Assembly: GCA_900316625.1 (NCBI GenBank)
Contig: ONDO01000007.1
Location: 1-64,000, forward strand
Direction of reading: 5' to 3'
DNA length: 64,000 nt
DNA from: an uncultured Lachnospiraceae bacterium
GTDB taxonomy: Bacteria; Bacillota; Clostridia; Lachnospirales; Lachnospiraceae
A program made the position numbers and the translations under genes. This document shows positions 28,268 through 37,317 of the stretch, piece after piece (the stretch's first letter is position 1; every line of letters begins with the position of its first letter). The notes under the pieces are model-generated. The model saw only the letters and a list, made by a program, of their open reading frames with translations, made no database searches and was not told where the DNA came from.

Positions 28268-29365
28268 ATGCAGTTAGCATTAACGATTATTCTTAGTATT
28301 GTACTGATCATATGGCTGGTGGGATTTGTCTTCTCCCTTATATATATGAAGATGAGCTTCCGATCCTTTGAGATGGATCCGAATACCCTCCTCCCGAGAG
28401 ACAGTTATTATCCTGATCTTGCGGTACATGAGACGACTTTCCTGTCAGAGGGAAATCGTCTGAAGGCTAAGATCTATGGCAAGGGTGACAAGGGACTTGT
28501 GATCTTCTCCCATGGAATCTGGTCCGGTCCGGAAGAGTACCTTATGCTGATTCGCTATCTGGTGGATCAGGGCTATACTGTTTTCGCTTATACCTATACT
28601 TCTTATAATGGCTCCGAAGGCAGCTGGGCCAAGGGGCTTCCCCAGTCCCCCAAGGATCTGGATGCAGCCCTTACTTATGTGGATAACTGCATTGCATTCC
28701 GTGGTATGAAGAGAATCCTTGTGGGCCACTCCTGGGGTGGATACGCAACGACGGCAGGTCTTGCCTTCAATCATGATATTGTGGCCGCTGTCAGCATCTC
28801 CGGCTTCAATGATGTTATGGAGATTACCATGGATGTGGCAAAACAGGTGGCGACCCCTTATGGCGCAGCCCTTCTGAAGCCCCATCTTCTCTTCCTGAAT
28901 CGTCTCTTCTCTGGTAAGAATTGGAGAAGAACTGCAGTGGAAGGTATCAATCATGCCAATATTCCGGTTCTGCTTCTGCATGGCGCAGAAGATGATTTCA
29001 TTAAGTACAAGGTAAGTTCGATTCCGGCACATTGGGATGAGATCACCAATCCCTATGTGGAAGAACTGAAGATCGATGTTCCTGGTAGAAGCGGACATAA
29101 CAACTTCTTCGGTACAGAGGATGCCAACAGCTATTCTGAAGAAGTGAACGGTGAGTGGAAGAAGCGCGAGAAGCAGATTCCCAAGCCCTTACGCATTGCC
29201 GAGAAGCAGGCTTACTATACGAAGATGGACAAGGACCGCGCGAATGTGATCAATGAGGACCTCTTCTCTCATGTGAGCGACTTCTTAGACCGCGCCCTTG
29301 CGGGCAAATGTAGTGCAGACCGTAGCGAAGCAGAACGCCGCTCGGTGATCACGAAGATGAGATGA
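28268..29365 (+). CDS. Membrane-anchored alpha/beta hydrolase
   Basis: A 365-residue serine hydrolase of unknown substrate. It begins with one membrane segment (LTIILSIVLIIWLVGFVFSLIY, residues ~4-26), then an alpha/beta hydrolase fold: oxyanion region IFSHGIWSGPEEY, nucleophile elbow VGHSWGGYATTAG (Ser), LLHGAEDDFIKYK (Asp) and GRSGHNNFFG (His). AAGGAGTC precedes ATG 28,268. The fold and triad resemble serine aminopeptidase S33 or lysophospholipase-like enzymes. The single N-terminal helix with a charged downstream face suggests the catalytic domain is tethered to the membrane; the side is not determined. recJ starts 129 bp downstream. Confidence 0.8.
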   Translation: MQLALTIILSIVLIIWLVGFVFSLIYMKMSFRSFEMDPNTLLPRDSYYPDLAVHETTFLSEGNRLKAKIYGKGDKGLVIFSHGIWSGPEEYLMLIRYLVDQGYTVFAYTYTSYNGSEGSWAKGLPQSPKDLDAALTYVDNCIAFRGMKRILVGHSWGGYATTAGLAFNHDIVAAVSISGFNDVMEITMDVAKQVATPYGAALLKPHLLFLNRLFSGKNWRRTAVEGINHANIPVLLLHGAEDDFIKYKVSSIPAHWDEITNPYVEELKIDVPGRSGHNNFFGTEDANSYSEEVNGEWKKREKQIPKPLRIAEKQAYYTKMDKDRANVINEDLFSHVSDFLDRALAGKCSADRSEAERRSVITKMR

Positions 29366-29494
29366 GATACTCGGCATCACGTTATAAATTGCGGCGTGAA
29401 ACCCGCAGGCCTGCCCGTGGAAGCAGTCAGTTCCATGAAAGATCGGATGCCGCTTGGCCTGTGGCATTCCGGGATGAATCTAAGGAGAGAATTG

Positions 29495-31267
29495 GTGAAG
29501 AAGGAACAGCGCTGGTTTATCAAGCAGAAGAAGGTCGATTTTCTTTCCATAGCAGAGAGACTTGGAGTGGACCCTCTTATCGTTCGTCTGATGACGAATC
29601 GTGATATCGAACCTGAAGATATGGAGTCCTACCTGCATCCGGTTCGGGAAGATCTTCATGATCCACATCTGTTACATGATGGTCAAAAGACTGCTGAATA
29701 TCTTGCAGACGCCATCCATAGAGGGAAGAAGATCCGTGTGATCGGCGATTATGATATCGATGGTATTATGGCTACCTACATTCTGCACACTGCTCTTCTA
29801 AGGGTTGGGGCAGATGCTTCCTGGGCTATTCCGGATCGTATCCGTGATGGCTATGGACTGAATCCTGTACTGGTGGAAGAAGCAAGAGCAGATGGGGTAG
29901 AAGTGATCCTTACCTGCGATAACGGTATTGCAGCAGGAACTGCAATCCAGGTCGCAAGAGATGCGAAAATGACTGTTCTCGTAACGGATCATCATTCAAT
30001 TCCCATGGAAGGAGAGGAAGAAGTTCTTCCGAATGCGCATGCGATTGTGAATCCCCATCTGAAGGATTGTCAGTACCCCTTTCCGGATCTCTGTGGTGCA
30101 GCGGTTGCCTGGAAGATCGTTTTCCTTCTCTATGAAGTCTGTGGCCTCGATGTGAATCTTGCCTGGGAGTACCTTGAGAATGCTGCTTTTGCCACCATTG
30201 GCGATGTGATGCCTCTGGTTGGCGAGAATCGTGCCATTGTAAAACTTGGCTTAGAGTCTCTAAAGCGTACGGAGAATATAGGAATGCGTGCGCTCTTCGA
30301 AGAGACCAAGACCGAGATGGAGGCTGTGAATTCCTACCTCATCGGCTATGTATTAGGCCCCTGTATCAATGCATCCGGAAGAATCGCTTCAGCCAGGCTT
30401 GGTGTAGAACTCTTAGAGTGTAGTAATCAGGCGGATGCGAAGTCGCTTGCGGTCGAACTGGTTAAACTGAACGAAGAACGCAAGGATATGACGAAGACAG
30501 GAACAGATCATGCGAGAAGCATGTCCGAAGAAGAGCCTTATGTGGGTGACAAGGTCCTTGTTCTCTATGAAGAAGGAATCTCAGAGTCTGTTGCCGGAAT
30601 TGTGGCAGGACGGATTCGTGAGGAGAGCGGGAAACCAACCCTGGTTCTTACCAGGAGTGAGAACGATCCATGCATGGCCAAGGGAAGCGGCAGATCTATT
30701 CCGGCTTACTCCATGTTTGAACGACTGTCAGAGGCCAGAGATATCATGGATCATTTCGGAGGACATCCTATGGCGGCTGGTCTGACGCTGCCTATCGACA
30801 GGGTGGATCAGTTAAGACTCTTTTTGAACGAACATTGTGGTCTTACAGAGGATGATCTGATGGAAGAGGTCATGATCGATGCGAATATGCCATTCTCATA
30901 TGTGCAGCAGCATCCGAATGTGATCAGCGAACTTAATCTCTTAGAACCCTTCGGTAATGGGAATTCGAAGCCGCTTTTTGCTCAGAAGGGACTTAAGGTC
31001 CTTCGGATGAAGACCATCGGTAAGGAGGGACAGTACCTGAAGTTTACATTGGGAGCGGAAGACGGTTCTAAGGTGGATGCTCTATATTTCTCCGACGGAG
31101 AGGGCTTTAAGAAGGATCTGATGGACCGATTCGGTGAAGAAGAAGTGAAGAAGGCAGAATGGGGCAAACCCAACCGGATCGAGCTGATGATGACCTATTA
31201 TCCTTCCATCAACGAGTATAACAATGTGCGCACCGTGCAGGTAATCATCAATGATTACAGATTCTGA
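29495..31267 (+). CDS. recJ: Single-stranded-DNA-specific exonuclease RecJ
   Basis: A 5'-3' single-strand exonuclease of recombination and mismatch repair. DHH-phosphoesterase motifs are clear: VIGDYDIDGIMATY, LTCDNGIAAG, VTDHHSIP (DHH) and NPHLKDCQYPFPDLCGAAVAWK (in part). The DHHA1 part has SVAGIVAGRIREE and DHFGGHPMAAGLTL, and the RecJ OB-like C-terminal part follows (LLEPFGNGNSKPLF, IELMMTYYPSINEYN). The frame is open from GTG 29,396 and has ATG 29,474, but AAGGAGAG at 29,482-29,489 is placed correctly for GTG 29,495 (VKKEQRWFIKQKK), which also matches where RecJ proteins normally begin. That gives about 590 residues. Confidence 0.9.
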   Translation: MKKEQRWFIKQKKVDFLSIAERLGVDPLIVRLMTNRDIEPEDMESYLHPVREDLHDPHLLHDGQKTAEYLADAIHRGKKIRVIGDYDIDGIMATYILHTALLRVGADASWAIPDRIRDGYGLNPVLVEEARADGVEVILTCDNGIAAGTAIQVARDAKMTVLVTDHHSIPMEGEEEVLPNAHAIVNPHLKDCQYPFPDLCGAAVAWKIVFLLYEVCGLDVNLAWEYLENAAFATIGDVMPLVGENRAIVKLGLESLKRTENIGMRALFEETKTEMEAVNSYLIGYVLGPCINASGRIASARLGVELLECSNQADAKSLAVELVKLNEERKDMTKTGTDHARSMSEEEPYVGDKVLVLYEEGISESVAGIVAGRIREESGKPTLVLTRSENDPCMAKGSGRSIPAYSMFERLSEARDIMDHFGGHPMAAGLTLPIDRVDQLRLFLNEHCGLTEDDLMEEVMIDANMPFSYVQQHPNVISELNLLEPFGNGNSKPLFAQKGLKVLRMKTIGKEGQYLKFTLGAEDGSKVDALYFSDGEGFKKDLMDRFGEEEVKKAEWGKPNRIELMMTYYPSINEYNNVRTVQVIINDYRF

Positions 31268-31365
31268 TTGCCTGTAGTCGGGGCACGAGTCACTCTTGCA
31301 GACAGAGGCAAGAAACAGTAAAATTTATATGTTAAAAAGACTTAATTTCCTGGAAGGAGAATCTC

Positions 31366-32313
31366 TTGTTCGGCAAGAAGAAATCTCTAGAAAATGATGA
31401 AAAAGAACGCAGAGAAAACGCTGTTCGGCATGCGCTTGAGCTATCCGGAAGGACCTGCTCGGATCTTCTCTTAGATATTGATCAGGCTTCCATGCAGGCT
31501 TTCACCCACGGGGAAGAGCTGAAGAAGGCGGATGATTTCCGCAATCAGGCTGCAGCGGATCAGGAGAAGACCAAGGAGACTCTCCTTCGTGCGAGCGAGA
31601 AGACGGCTCTCTCTGGTGAGAGCCTGGAGCGTGAGCATGCGGCCCTGGAGTCGGCCAGTCAGGCTCTAAGGCAGGATAAGGATGCTGTGACAGAGATGAT
31701 CGAGAATGGTCGTCATTCCACAGATATCGCCAAGAATCTCTTCGCCTCGGCGGATTCTCTTAAGGATCGTGCTCATGCGATGACAGAGACCGTGGACCAG
31801 ATGGAAGTGATGGGGAGGAACATGTCCGTTCTCGCTCTCAACAGTGCCATCGAGGCAGGACGTCTGGGCGCGGGGAGTGAGCGATATGTACAGGCTGCTG
31901 AGCAGGTTCGTAATTATGCAGAGCAGTATGGCACGGCAGCTCGTGAGATCGGTGTGACACTGAAGGAACTAAACGAAGCCTTCGAGTCCCTGACGGAGAC
32001 CTGCAAGAGGGTAACAGACCTGCAGATGAAGAACAGTGTTCTTCTGGGCAAAACCCTGCAGAGACTGACGGATGATGAGAATGCTGCAAGGAAGGCAATC
32101 ACATCTCGTGAGGACATGGAGACGATTGCTTCCCTTCGTGCAGAGATGGAAGAACTTCTGGCACTTCGGGAAGAGACATCTTCCTTACTCTCGAATCTGA
32201 AGGAAGAGATGGATAAGACCGGCGAGGGCCTCATGGAAGGTCGTAGCACCTGCCAGAATATGGAAGAGCGTGTGAAGAAACTTCAGGAGAGCCTGAAGGA
32301 GACAGCAGAATAA
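31366..32313 (+). CDS. Soluble methyl-accepting-chemotaxis-like coiled-coil protein
   Basis: A 315-residue, nearly all-helical protein with no membrane segment or signal peptide. Residues ~145-190 resemble the signalling hairpin of chemoreceptors: MEVMGRNMSVLALNSAIEAGRLG followed by VQAAEQVRNYAEQ, compared with the usual IxxIAxQTNLLALNAAIEAARAGE...VVAEEVRKLAE. Long heptad-rich coils flank it. The tip is degenerate, so coupling to CheA/CheW is uncertain; it may be a cytoplasmic sensor or a scaffold. The start is TTG 31,366, six bases after GGAAGGAGA. It is followed after 10 bp by a hydrolase gene, so the two are probably co-transcribed. No chemotaxis genes are nearby. Confidence 0.7.
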   Translation: MFGKKKSLENDEKERRENAVRHALELSGRTCSDLLLDIDQASMQAFTHGEELKKADDFRNQAAADQEKTKETLLRASEKTALSGESLEREHAALESASQALRQDKDAVTEMIENGRHSTDIAKNLFASADSLKDRAHAMTETVDQMEVMGRNMSVLALNSAIEAGRLGAGSERYVQAAEQVRNYAEQYGTAAREIGVTLKELNEAFESLTETCKRVTDLQMKNSVLLGKTLQRLTDDENAARKAITSREDMETIASLRAEMEELLALREETSSLLSNLKEEMDKTGEGLMEGRSTCQNMEERVKKLQESLKETAE

Positions 32314-32323
32314 GGGGGATACT

Positions 32324-33274
32324 ATGGCAGTAAGAGAAGAGTATTATTATGAGTCTTCGGATGATCAGAAGACCAGAATCCATGCAGTGAAGTGGACACC
32401 GGAAGATGGTAAGATCCGTGGTGTATTACAGATCTGTCACGGAATGCAGGAATATATCGATCGTTATCAGGAATTCGCTGAATTCATGACCTCTCAGGGA
32501 TTCGCTGTCGTAGGACATGATCATATCGGTCATGGACAGTCTGTGGCTTCTCGTGAGGAACTTGGTATCATGCACACGGATCATCCTGCTGAGACCATGG
32601 TAGAGGATATCTTCAAGAACTTCCTGATCAACAGAGAGCAGTATGCGAATGTTCCTTACTTCATTCTGGGTCATTCCATGGGCTCCTATCTTCTTCGTAT
32701 GCTTCTGGTTCTGAAGGCAGAAGAACTGAAGGGTGTGAATGGTGCCATTATTATGGGTACCGGTACAGAAGATGATGGAACCATCAAGGCTGGTCGCATG
32801 GTCGTTAACATGGTAGGTGGCTTAAGAGGCTGGGATCATAAGTCCAAGTTCATTGCCAACCTCATGTTCTCCAAGCCTTATAAGCAGTATGATGTCACTG
32901 GCGCACATCCTGAGAACAGCTGGCTGTCGAAGAATGTAGAGAATGTCAAAGCCTATTATGCAAATCCTCTGGATAACTATATGTTCTCTGTGAATGGATA
33001 TCGTGTGCTTCTTACAGCCACTCTTTTCGATAACCAGGTAGAGAATATTGCAAAGATGAACAAGGATATGCCCATCCTCTTCGTATCCGGAGACGGAGAT
33101 CCGGTCGGTAACCTTGGTGTTGGCGTGAGAGAAGCGTATGTTCGTTTCGTTAAGAGTGGCATCAAAGATGTCTCCATGCATCTCTTCCATGGAGATCGTC
33201 ATGAGATCTTAAATGAGACCGATCGTGAGCAGGTTCGTGCCTACATCATGGACTGGGTAGAGAAGCATATCTAA
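32324..33274 (+). CDS. Alpha/beta hydrolase, monoacylglycerol lipase / lysophospholipase type
   Basis: A cytoplasmic 316-residue serine hydrolase of the Hydrolase_4 (serine aminopeptidase S33) family. Motifs: QICHGMQEYIDRYQEFAEFM (oxyanion His-Gly), VGHDHIGHGQS, nucleophile elbow ILGHSMGSYLLRM (Ser), LFVSGDGDPVGNLG (Asp) and LFHGDRHEILNE (His), the complete set for lysophospholipase L2/PldB-like enzymes. Substrate is probably a lysolipid or monoglyceride ester. AAGGGGGAT precedes the ATG, 10 bp after the preceding gene, which suggests translational coupling. The next gene is convergent. Confidence 0.85.
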   Translation: MAVREEYYYESSDDQKTRIHAVKWTPEDGKIRGVLQICHGMQEYIDRYQEFAEFMTSQGFAVVGHDHIGHGQSVASREELGIMHTDHPAETMVEDIFKNFLINREQYANVPYFILGHSMGSYLLRMLLVLKAEELKGVNGAIIMGTGTEDDGTIKAGRMVVNMVGGLRGWDHKSKFIANLMFSKPYKQYDVTGAHPENSWLSKNVENVKAYYANPLDNYMFSVNGYRVLLTATLFDNQVENIAKMNKDMPILFVSGDGDPVGNLGVGVREAYVRFVKSGIKDVSMHLFHGDRHEILNETDREQVRAYIMDWVEKHI

Positions 33275-33306
33275 GAGAATAAGATCTAAGAGAAGCTTAT
33301 CTAAGA

Positions 33307-34347
33307 CTACACCTTACGACTGAGGAAGGCCCATATTTTCCGAAGGAAGATGAGATCTCCCTGACGGGCTTCGATCCGGCGACGGTTCTCTTCGGAGAAA
33401 CCGACGTAGATGTTGTGGTTGGCTTCGGACAGATAGTCCATAATACCGTCGATGTCCGTCTTGGTGTTCTTAGGACAACGGATGTAGCGGTGACGCTCTG
33501 CATTGATATAGAGCGTATATGAGATGCTGAAGTGGTGCCAGAGAATCTTATGCAGGGTAGAGTACTTGTAGATCCAAAGGATGCGGTCGATGGGAACCAG
33601 AGCGACACCATCCTTGGTGGTTTCGATGAAGTAGTGCTCAGTGATGAACATATCCTCGGTTGCTAACTGGGGCAGGGTGGCGAGTTCATCTTCTGCTTCT
33701 TCGAGAATCTCCTTGGGATTACCATAGACACTGAGTCTTCGGATCGGGCGGGAGAATTCCGGCTTTATGATACTGATCGTTGAGATGAGAATCGTTACGA
33801 CTGCCAGGGCGATGGAAATGAGAAGGAAGAAACGTAAGAAATCCGTCATCAGGCCATTGGCGTCACTCTCACTTAGCATATATGGGCTGACTGCATCGCG
33901 GATCCCGGCATCGTTCCAGGTGAGGTCGTGGGCCAGGTTGGTAAGAAGCATGTCCATAGCTTTGGAATCCCGGATGATGCGGTAGTCACCGGAAAGGCTC
34001 TCGATATAGCTAAGACCCATCTGAGAGGATCTGGGGGAGAGCAGGACGATAAAGCACTTACCTCCACGCATGGTGTAGTAATAGTAGCCTGTGGTGTTAC
34101 CCAGGAAGTTTCTGGTATAGCCGGTGAAGTAGAGCTCTCGAAGATCTGCAGTCACGTACTTGATATTCTGATTGTACATGTTCTCCGGATCTACATCAGA
34201 AGTCATCTGCATGGGATGCAGGAGGCTTAAAATGGGGAAAAAAAAGGATAAAACAACAAGCCCTGCAAGAAAAATTAGTGCAGAGTTCCTCTTTCGTTTA
34301 TAATAAGCTTGTATGCTTGATTTAATATGATTATCATTCGGTGTCAT
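33307..34347 (-). CDS. Two-helix membrane protein, unknown function
   Basis: I do not recognise the family. The 346-residue protein has hydrophobic segments at residues ~22-43 (SALIFLAGLVVLSFFFPIL) and ~168-194 (FLRFFLLISIALAVVTILI). They flank a ~120-residue extracytoplasmic domain containing TADLRELYFTGYTRN and MRGGKCFIVLLSP, followed by a ~150-residue cytoplasmic domain containing TLPQLATEDMFITEHYFIETT and GVALVPIDRILWIYKY. The layout resembles several Clostridial two-TM proteins with a PH-like cytoplasmic part, but that is only a guess. It is convergent with the lipase-like gene and divergent from nadE, 52 bp away. Confidence 0.7.
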   Translation of the reverse strand: MTPNDNHIKSSIQAYYKRKRNSALIFLAGLVVLSFFFPILSLLHPMQMTSDVDPENMYNQNIKYVTADLRELYFTGYTRNFLGNTTGYYYYTMRGGKCFIVLLSPRSSQMGLSYIESLSGDYRIIRDSKAMDMLLTNLAHDLTWNDAGIRDAVSPYMLSESDANGLMTDFLRFFLLISIALAVVTILISTISIIKPEFSRPIRRLSVYGNPKEILEEAEDELATLPQLATEDMFITEHYFIETTKDGVALVPIDRILWIYKYSTLHKILWHHFSISYTLYINAERHRYIRCPKNTKTDIDGIMDYLSEANHNIYVGFSEENRRRIEARQGDLIFLRKIWAFLSRKV

Positions 34348-34399
34348 AGCAATAAGTATAGACCCGATTGTGATTTGTTGTAAAGGAAAGAGGAAGGAT

Positions 34400-36304
34400 A
34401 TGAGGGACGGTTTTTTAAGAGTCAGTGCCGTAACACCACATATGGCAGTTGCCTATGTACCTGCGAATGGAGAAGAAATCCGTGCACGTATGTTAGAGGC
34501 TGTTCAGGACGGGGCGAAGGTAGTTGTCTTCCCGGAATTATGCCTTACGGGATATACCTGTCATGATCTCTTCTTCCAGCAGACACTTCTGTCAGCTGCA
34601 GAGGAAGAATTAAAGAAGTGTGCCCACCTTACGGAAGAACTCGACGGCATCTTCTTCTTGGGACTTCCCTATCGTTATAAAGGAAAACTCTACAATGTCG
34701 CAGCAGCCATAAACCGTGGCAGAATTCTGGGCCTGGTTCCGAAGACCAATCTGCCCAACTACCATGAATTCTATGAGAGAAGACAGTTCACACCCGGTTT
34801 CCGTACTCCTGTGGAAGTGGAGATTGCCGGGCAGAAGACGAAAATGGGCACGGACCTTATCTTCAAGTGTGACTGTGTGAAGGAACTTCGCATCGGTGTA
34901 GAGATCTGTGAGGATCTCTGGGTTCCTGATCCGCCCAGTGTCCGCCATGCTATGGCTGGTGCCAATGTGATCGTTAACCTGTCTGCATCCAATGAGATTA
35001 CCGGCAAGGCAGATTATAGAAGAAGCCTTGTAACCGGCCAGTCCGCAAGACTCTACTGTGCTTATATCTATGCATCTGCCGGCATCGGAGAATCCACCCA
35101 GGATCTGGTCTTCTCCGGACATGATCTGATCGCAGAAGCAGGACGTCTTCGCGTAGAGAATCCCAGATACAGAGAGGGCATCATCTCTTCGGAGATCGAT
35201 CTTGCAGCCCTGACTGCTTATCGCAGTCAGATGTCTACCTTCGATATCGAAGAAGAGGAAGAGGAGATTCTCTTCACTCTGAGCGAGGAGGAGACAAGGC
35301 TTACTTCTCCGGTGGATCCGGCACCCTTTGTTCCCCATGATGAGAAGAAGCTGTCCCAGCGTTGTTCTGAGATTCTTGATATTCAGGCCTATGGTCTGAG
35401 AAAACGCCTGCAGCATACCTATTCCAAGAAGGCTGTGATTGGCATCTCCGGAGGACTGGATTCCACCCTGGCACTTCTGGTTACCGCAAGAGCCTTCGAT
35501 CTTCTGAATCTGGACCGTAGCGGTATTATCGCTGTTACCATGCCAGGCTTTGGCACGACAGACCGTACCTATCAGAATGCGCTCTCTATGATCCGCTCTC
35601 TGAAGGCCACACTGAAGGAGGTGTCCATTGTTCCGGCGGTAAATCAGCACTTCTCAGACATCGGTCAGGATCCGGAAAAGCACGATGTAACCTATGAGAA
35701 TTCCCAGGCTCGTGAGAGAACCCAGATTCTTATGGATATTGCGAATAAGGAAGGCGGCATGGTCATCGGTACCGGAGACCTGTCAGAACTTGCCTTGGGC
35801 TGGGCAACTTATAATGGAGATCATATGTCCATGTATGCAGTGAATGCCTCTGTCCCTAAGACTCTGGTTCGCTTTCTGGTTCGCCATGTTGCAGAGGAAG
35901 CGGATGCGGATCTGAAGAAGGTGCTCCTCGATGTATTAGATACACCGGTAAGCCCGGAACTTCTGCCTCCTAAGGATGGTGTGATCAGTCAGATCACAGA
36001 GGATCTGGTTGGACCTTACGAATTGCATGACTTCTTCCTTTACTATGTGATGCGATTTGGCTTTCGTCCCAGGAAGATCTACCGCCTGGCACAGAATGCC
36101 TTTGAAGGTGCTTATGACAGGGAGACGATCCTGAAGTGGATGAAGATATTCTATCGTCGATTCTTCAGCCAGCAGTTTAAGAGAAGCTGCCTGCCGGATG
36201 GGCCAAAGGTTGGTTCCGTTGCTCTGTCTCCACGTGGTGACTGGCGTATGCCTAGTGATGCAGTTTCTTCCATCTGGCAGAGAGAAGTAGAGGAACTGTC
36301 CTAA
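34400..36304 (+). CDS. nadE: Glutamine-dependent NAD(+) synthetase
   Basis: Last step of NAD synthesis: deamido-NAD + glutamine + ATP to NAD. The N-terminal nitrilase-type glutaminase has the Glu-Lys-Cys triad in [24 protein letters not shown] and [14 protein letters not shown]. The C-terminal synthetase domain has the PP-loop [13 protein letters not shown], the [21 protein letters not shown] motif (in part) and the closing sequence [14 protein letters not shown]. About 634 residues, typical of the two-domain form. The frame is open from GTG 34,370, but AGGAAGG at 34,391-34,397 fits ATG 34,400. It stands alone, followed by a strong terminator. Confidence 0.95.
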   Translation: MRDGFLRVSAVTPHMAVAYVPANGEEIRARMLEAVQDGAKVVVFPELCLTGYTCHDLFFQQTLLSAAEEELKKCAHLTEELDGIFFLGLPYRYKGKLYNVAAAINRGRILGLVPKTNLPNYHEFYERRQFTPGFRTPVEVEIAGQKTKMGTDLIFKCDCVKELRIGVEICEDLWVPDPPSVRHAMAGANVIVNLSASNEITGKADYRRSLVTGQSARLYCAYIYASAGIGESTQDLVFSGHDLIAEAGRLRVENPRYREGIISSEIDLAALTAYRSQMSTFDIEEEEEEILFTLSEEETRLTSPVDPAPFVPHDEKKLSQRCSEILDIQAYGLRKRLQHTYSKKAVIGISGGLDSTLALLVTARAFDLLNLDRSGIIAVTMPGFGTTDRTYQNALSMIRSLKATLKEVSIVPAVNQHFSDIGQDPEKHDVTYENSQARERTQILMDIANKEGGMVIGTGDLSELALGWATYNGDHMSMYAVNASVPKTLVRFLVRHVAEEADADLKKVLLDVLDTPVSPELLPPKDGVISQITEDLVGPYELHDFFLYYVMRFGFRPRKIYRLAQNAFEGAYDRETILKWMKIFYRRFFSQQFKRSCLPDGPKVGSVALSPRGDWRMPSDAVSSIWQREVEELS

Positions 36305-36335
36305 ACAGGAAGTCTGATCGCTGTAAGGATGCGAA

Positions 36336-36372
36336 AAAGGTCTGTGAAGAACTTCTTCACAGACCTTTCTTA
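36336..36372. terminator. Bidirectional terminator between nadE and the PAP2 gene
   Basis: AAAGGTCTGTGAAGA (36,336-36,350) pairs perfectly with TCTTCACAGACCTTT (36,354-36,368) around a 3-nt loop. The A-run before and the T-rich stretch after let it serve both convergent genes. Confidence 0.9.
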
Positions 36373-36401
36373 GATTATGTTTTACATTTCCCGAAGGGGT
36401 A

Positions 36402-37148
36402 TTAGGCTTCGCTGGATAGATTCTTGGCCTCCGGCGTGGAACTTAAGCTGACATCGGAATCGAACTTCCTTGCAGTACGGAAGATCCAGCCGTTAGCAGG
36501 ACCGTAGGTGATGATTCCAACCACAAGCTGCAGTGCGATACCAGCCATGAGGTCAATAATGGAATGTTGCTTGATGAAGAGGGTGGCGAGAAGGATCAGA
36601 ATCATGAGGATGAAGGAATTCCTTCTGGCTCTCTTATGGGTACGGAAGAACTCGGTCTGGCACATTCCCCAATGCATGCCGATGGAATCATAGACATGAA
36701 TGCTGGGCAGGACATTGGTCGGTGTATCTGTCATGTAGAGGAAAGCAACCAGTCGGGTGAAGATATTGTCTCTTGGCATTACCGTGGGTCGGATCGCAAT
36801 GGCGTTGGGCCAGACGTAGGATACGATAATGAAGAGGGTCATGCCGATGGCAAGATTCAGTCCTAAGGGATAATAATATCTTCCGTCCTTTTTGAAGATG
36901 GTATAGGCGATGCCATAGGTCAGATATCCAAACCATGCCAGGTAGGGAAGAACGAAGATTTCGATAAAGGGAATCTTATCATCCAGTGAAGTGTTCAGAT
37001 AATGGAAATTCGAGTCTGTGATGCATTCTGCCATATGGAAGAAGTAGAGATAGATGGGAATGTAGAGGAGCGTCAAAAAGCGCCATTTATGTTCACGCAT
37101 AAATTGAAATAAGTACCGAATCTTAGACATTTTAAAATACGCTTTCAT
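36402..37148 (-). CDS. PAP2-family membrane phosphatase-like protein
   Basis: A 248-residue polytopic protein with about six hydrophobic segments. The PAP2 motifs are recognisable: NVLPSIHVYDSIG (PSxH, motif 2) and IKQHSIIDLMAGI (HxxxD, motif 3). Motif 1 (KxxxxxxRP) may be represented by AIRPTVMPRDN. Family members dephosphorylate phosphatidate, prenyl pyrophosphates or phosphatidylglycerophosphate, or act as lipid phosphotransferases. The long N-terminal loop and WPNAIAIRPT sequence are closer to the phosphatidylinositol/inositol phosphorylceramide-type (PAP2_3) branch. The start is ATG 37,148 or ATG 37,130 (MSKIRYLFQF); no clear ribosome binding site decides. It converges on nadE across a shared terminator. 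Confidence 0.8.
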   Translation of the reverse strand: MKAYFKMSKIRYLFQFMREHKWRFLTLLYIPIYLYFFHMAECITDSNFHYLNTSLDDKIPFIEIFVLPYLAWFGYLTYGIAYTIFKKDGRYYYPLGLNLAIGMTLFIIVSYVWPNAIAIRPTVMPRDNIFTRLVAFLYMTDTPTNVLPSIHVYDSIGMHWGMCQTEFFRTHKRARRNSFILMILILLATLFIKQHSIIDLMAGIALQLVVGIITYGPANGWIFRTARKFDSDVSLSSTPEAKNLSSEA

Positions 37149-37317
37149 AACAAAATTGTGCCCCGAATACTTTAGCAGAGCATCTATGGAAAGTAAATGG
37201 AAAACATGGTATATTTCATTATATATTCTTTTTTGAATTTTGCTAGATTCTGTTCAATTGCAGGGGGACAGGTTAAGGCGAATGTATGGATTGCTTACAT
37301 AATAGCAGGGGGCAATG

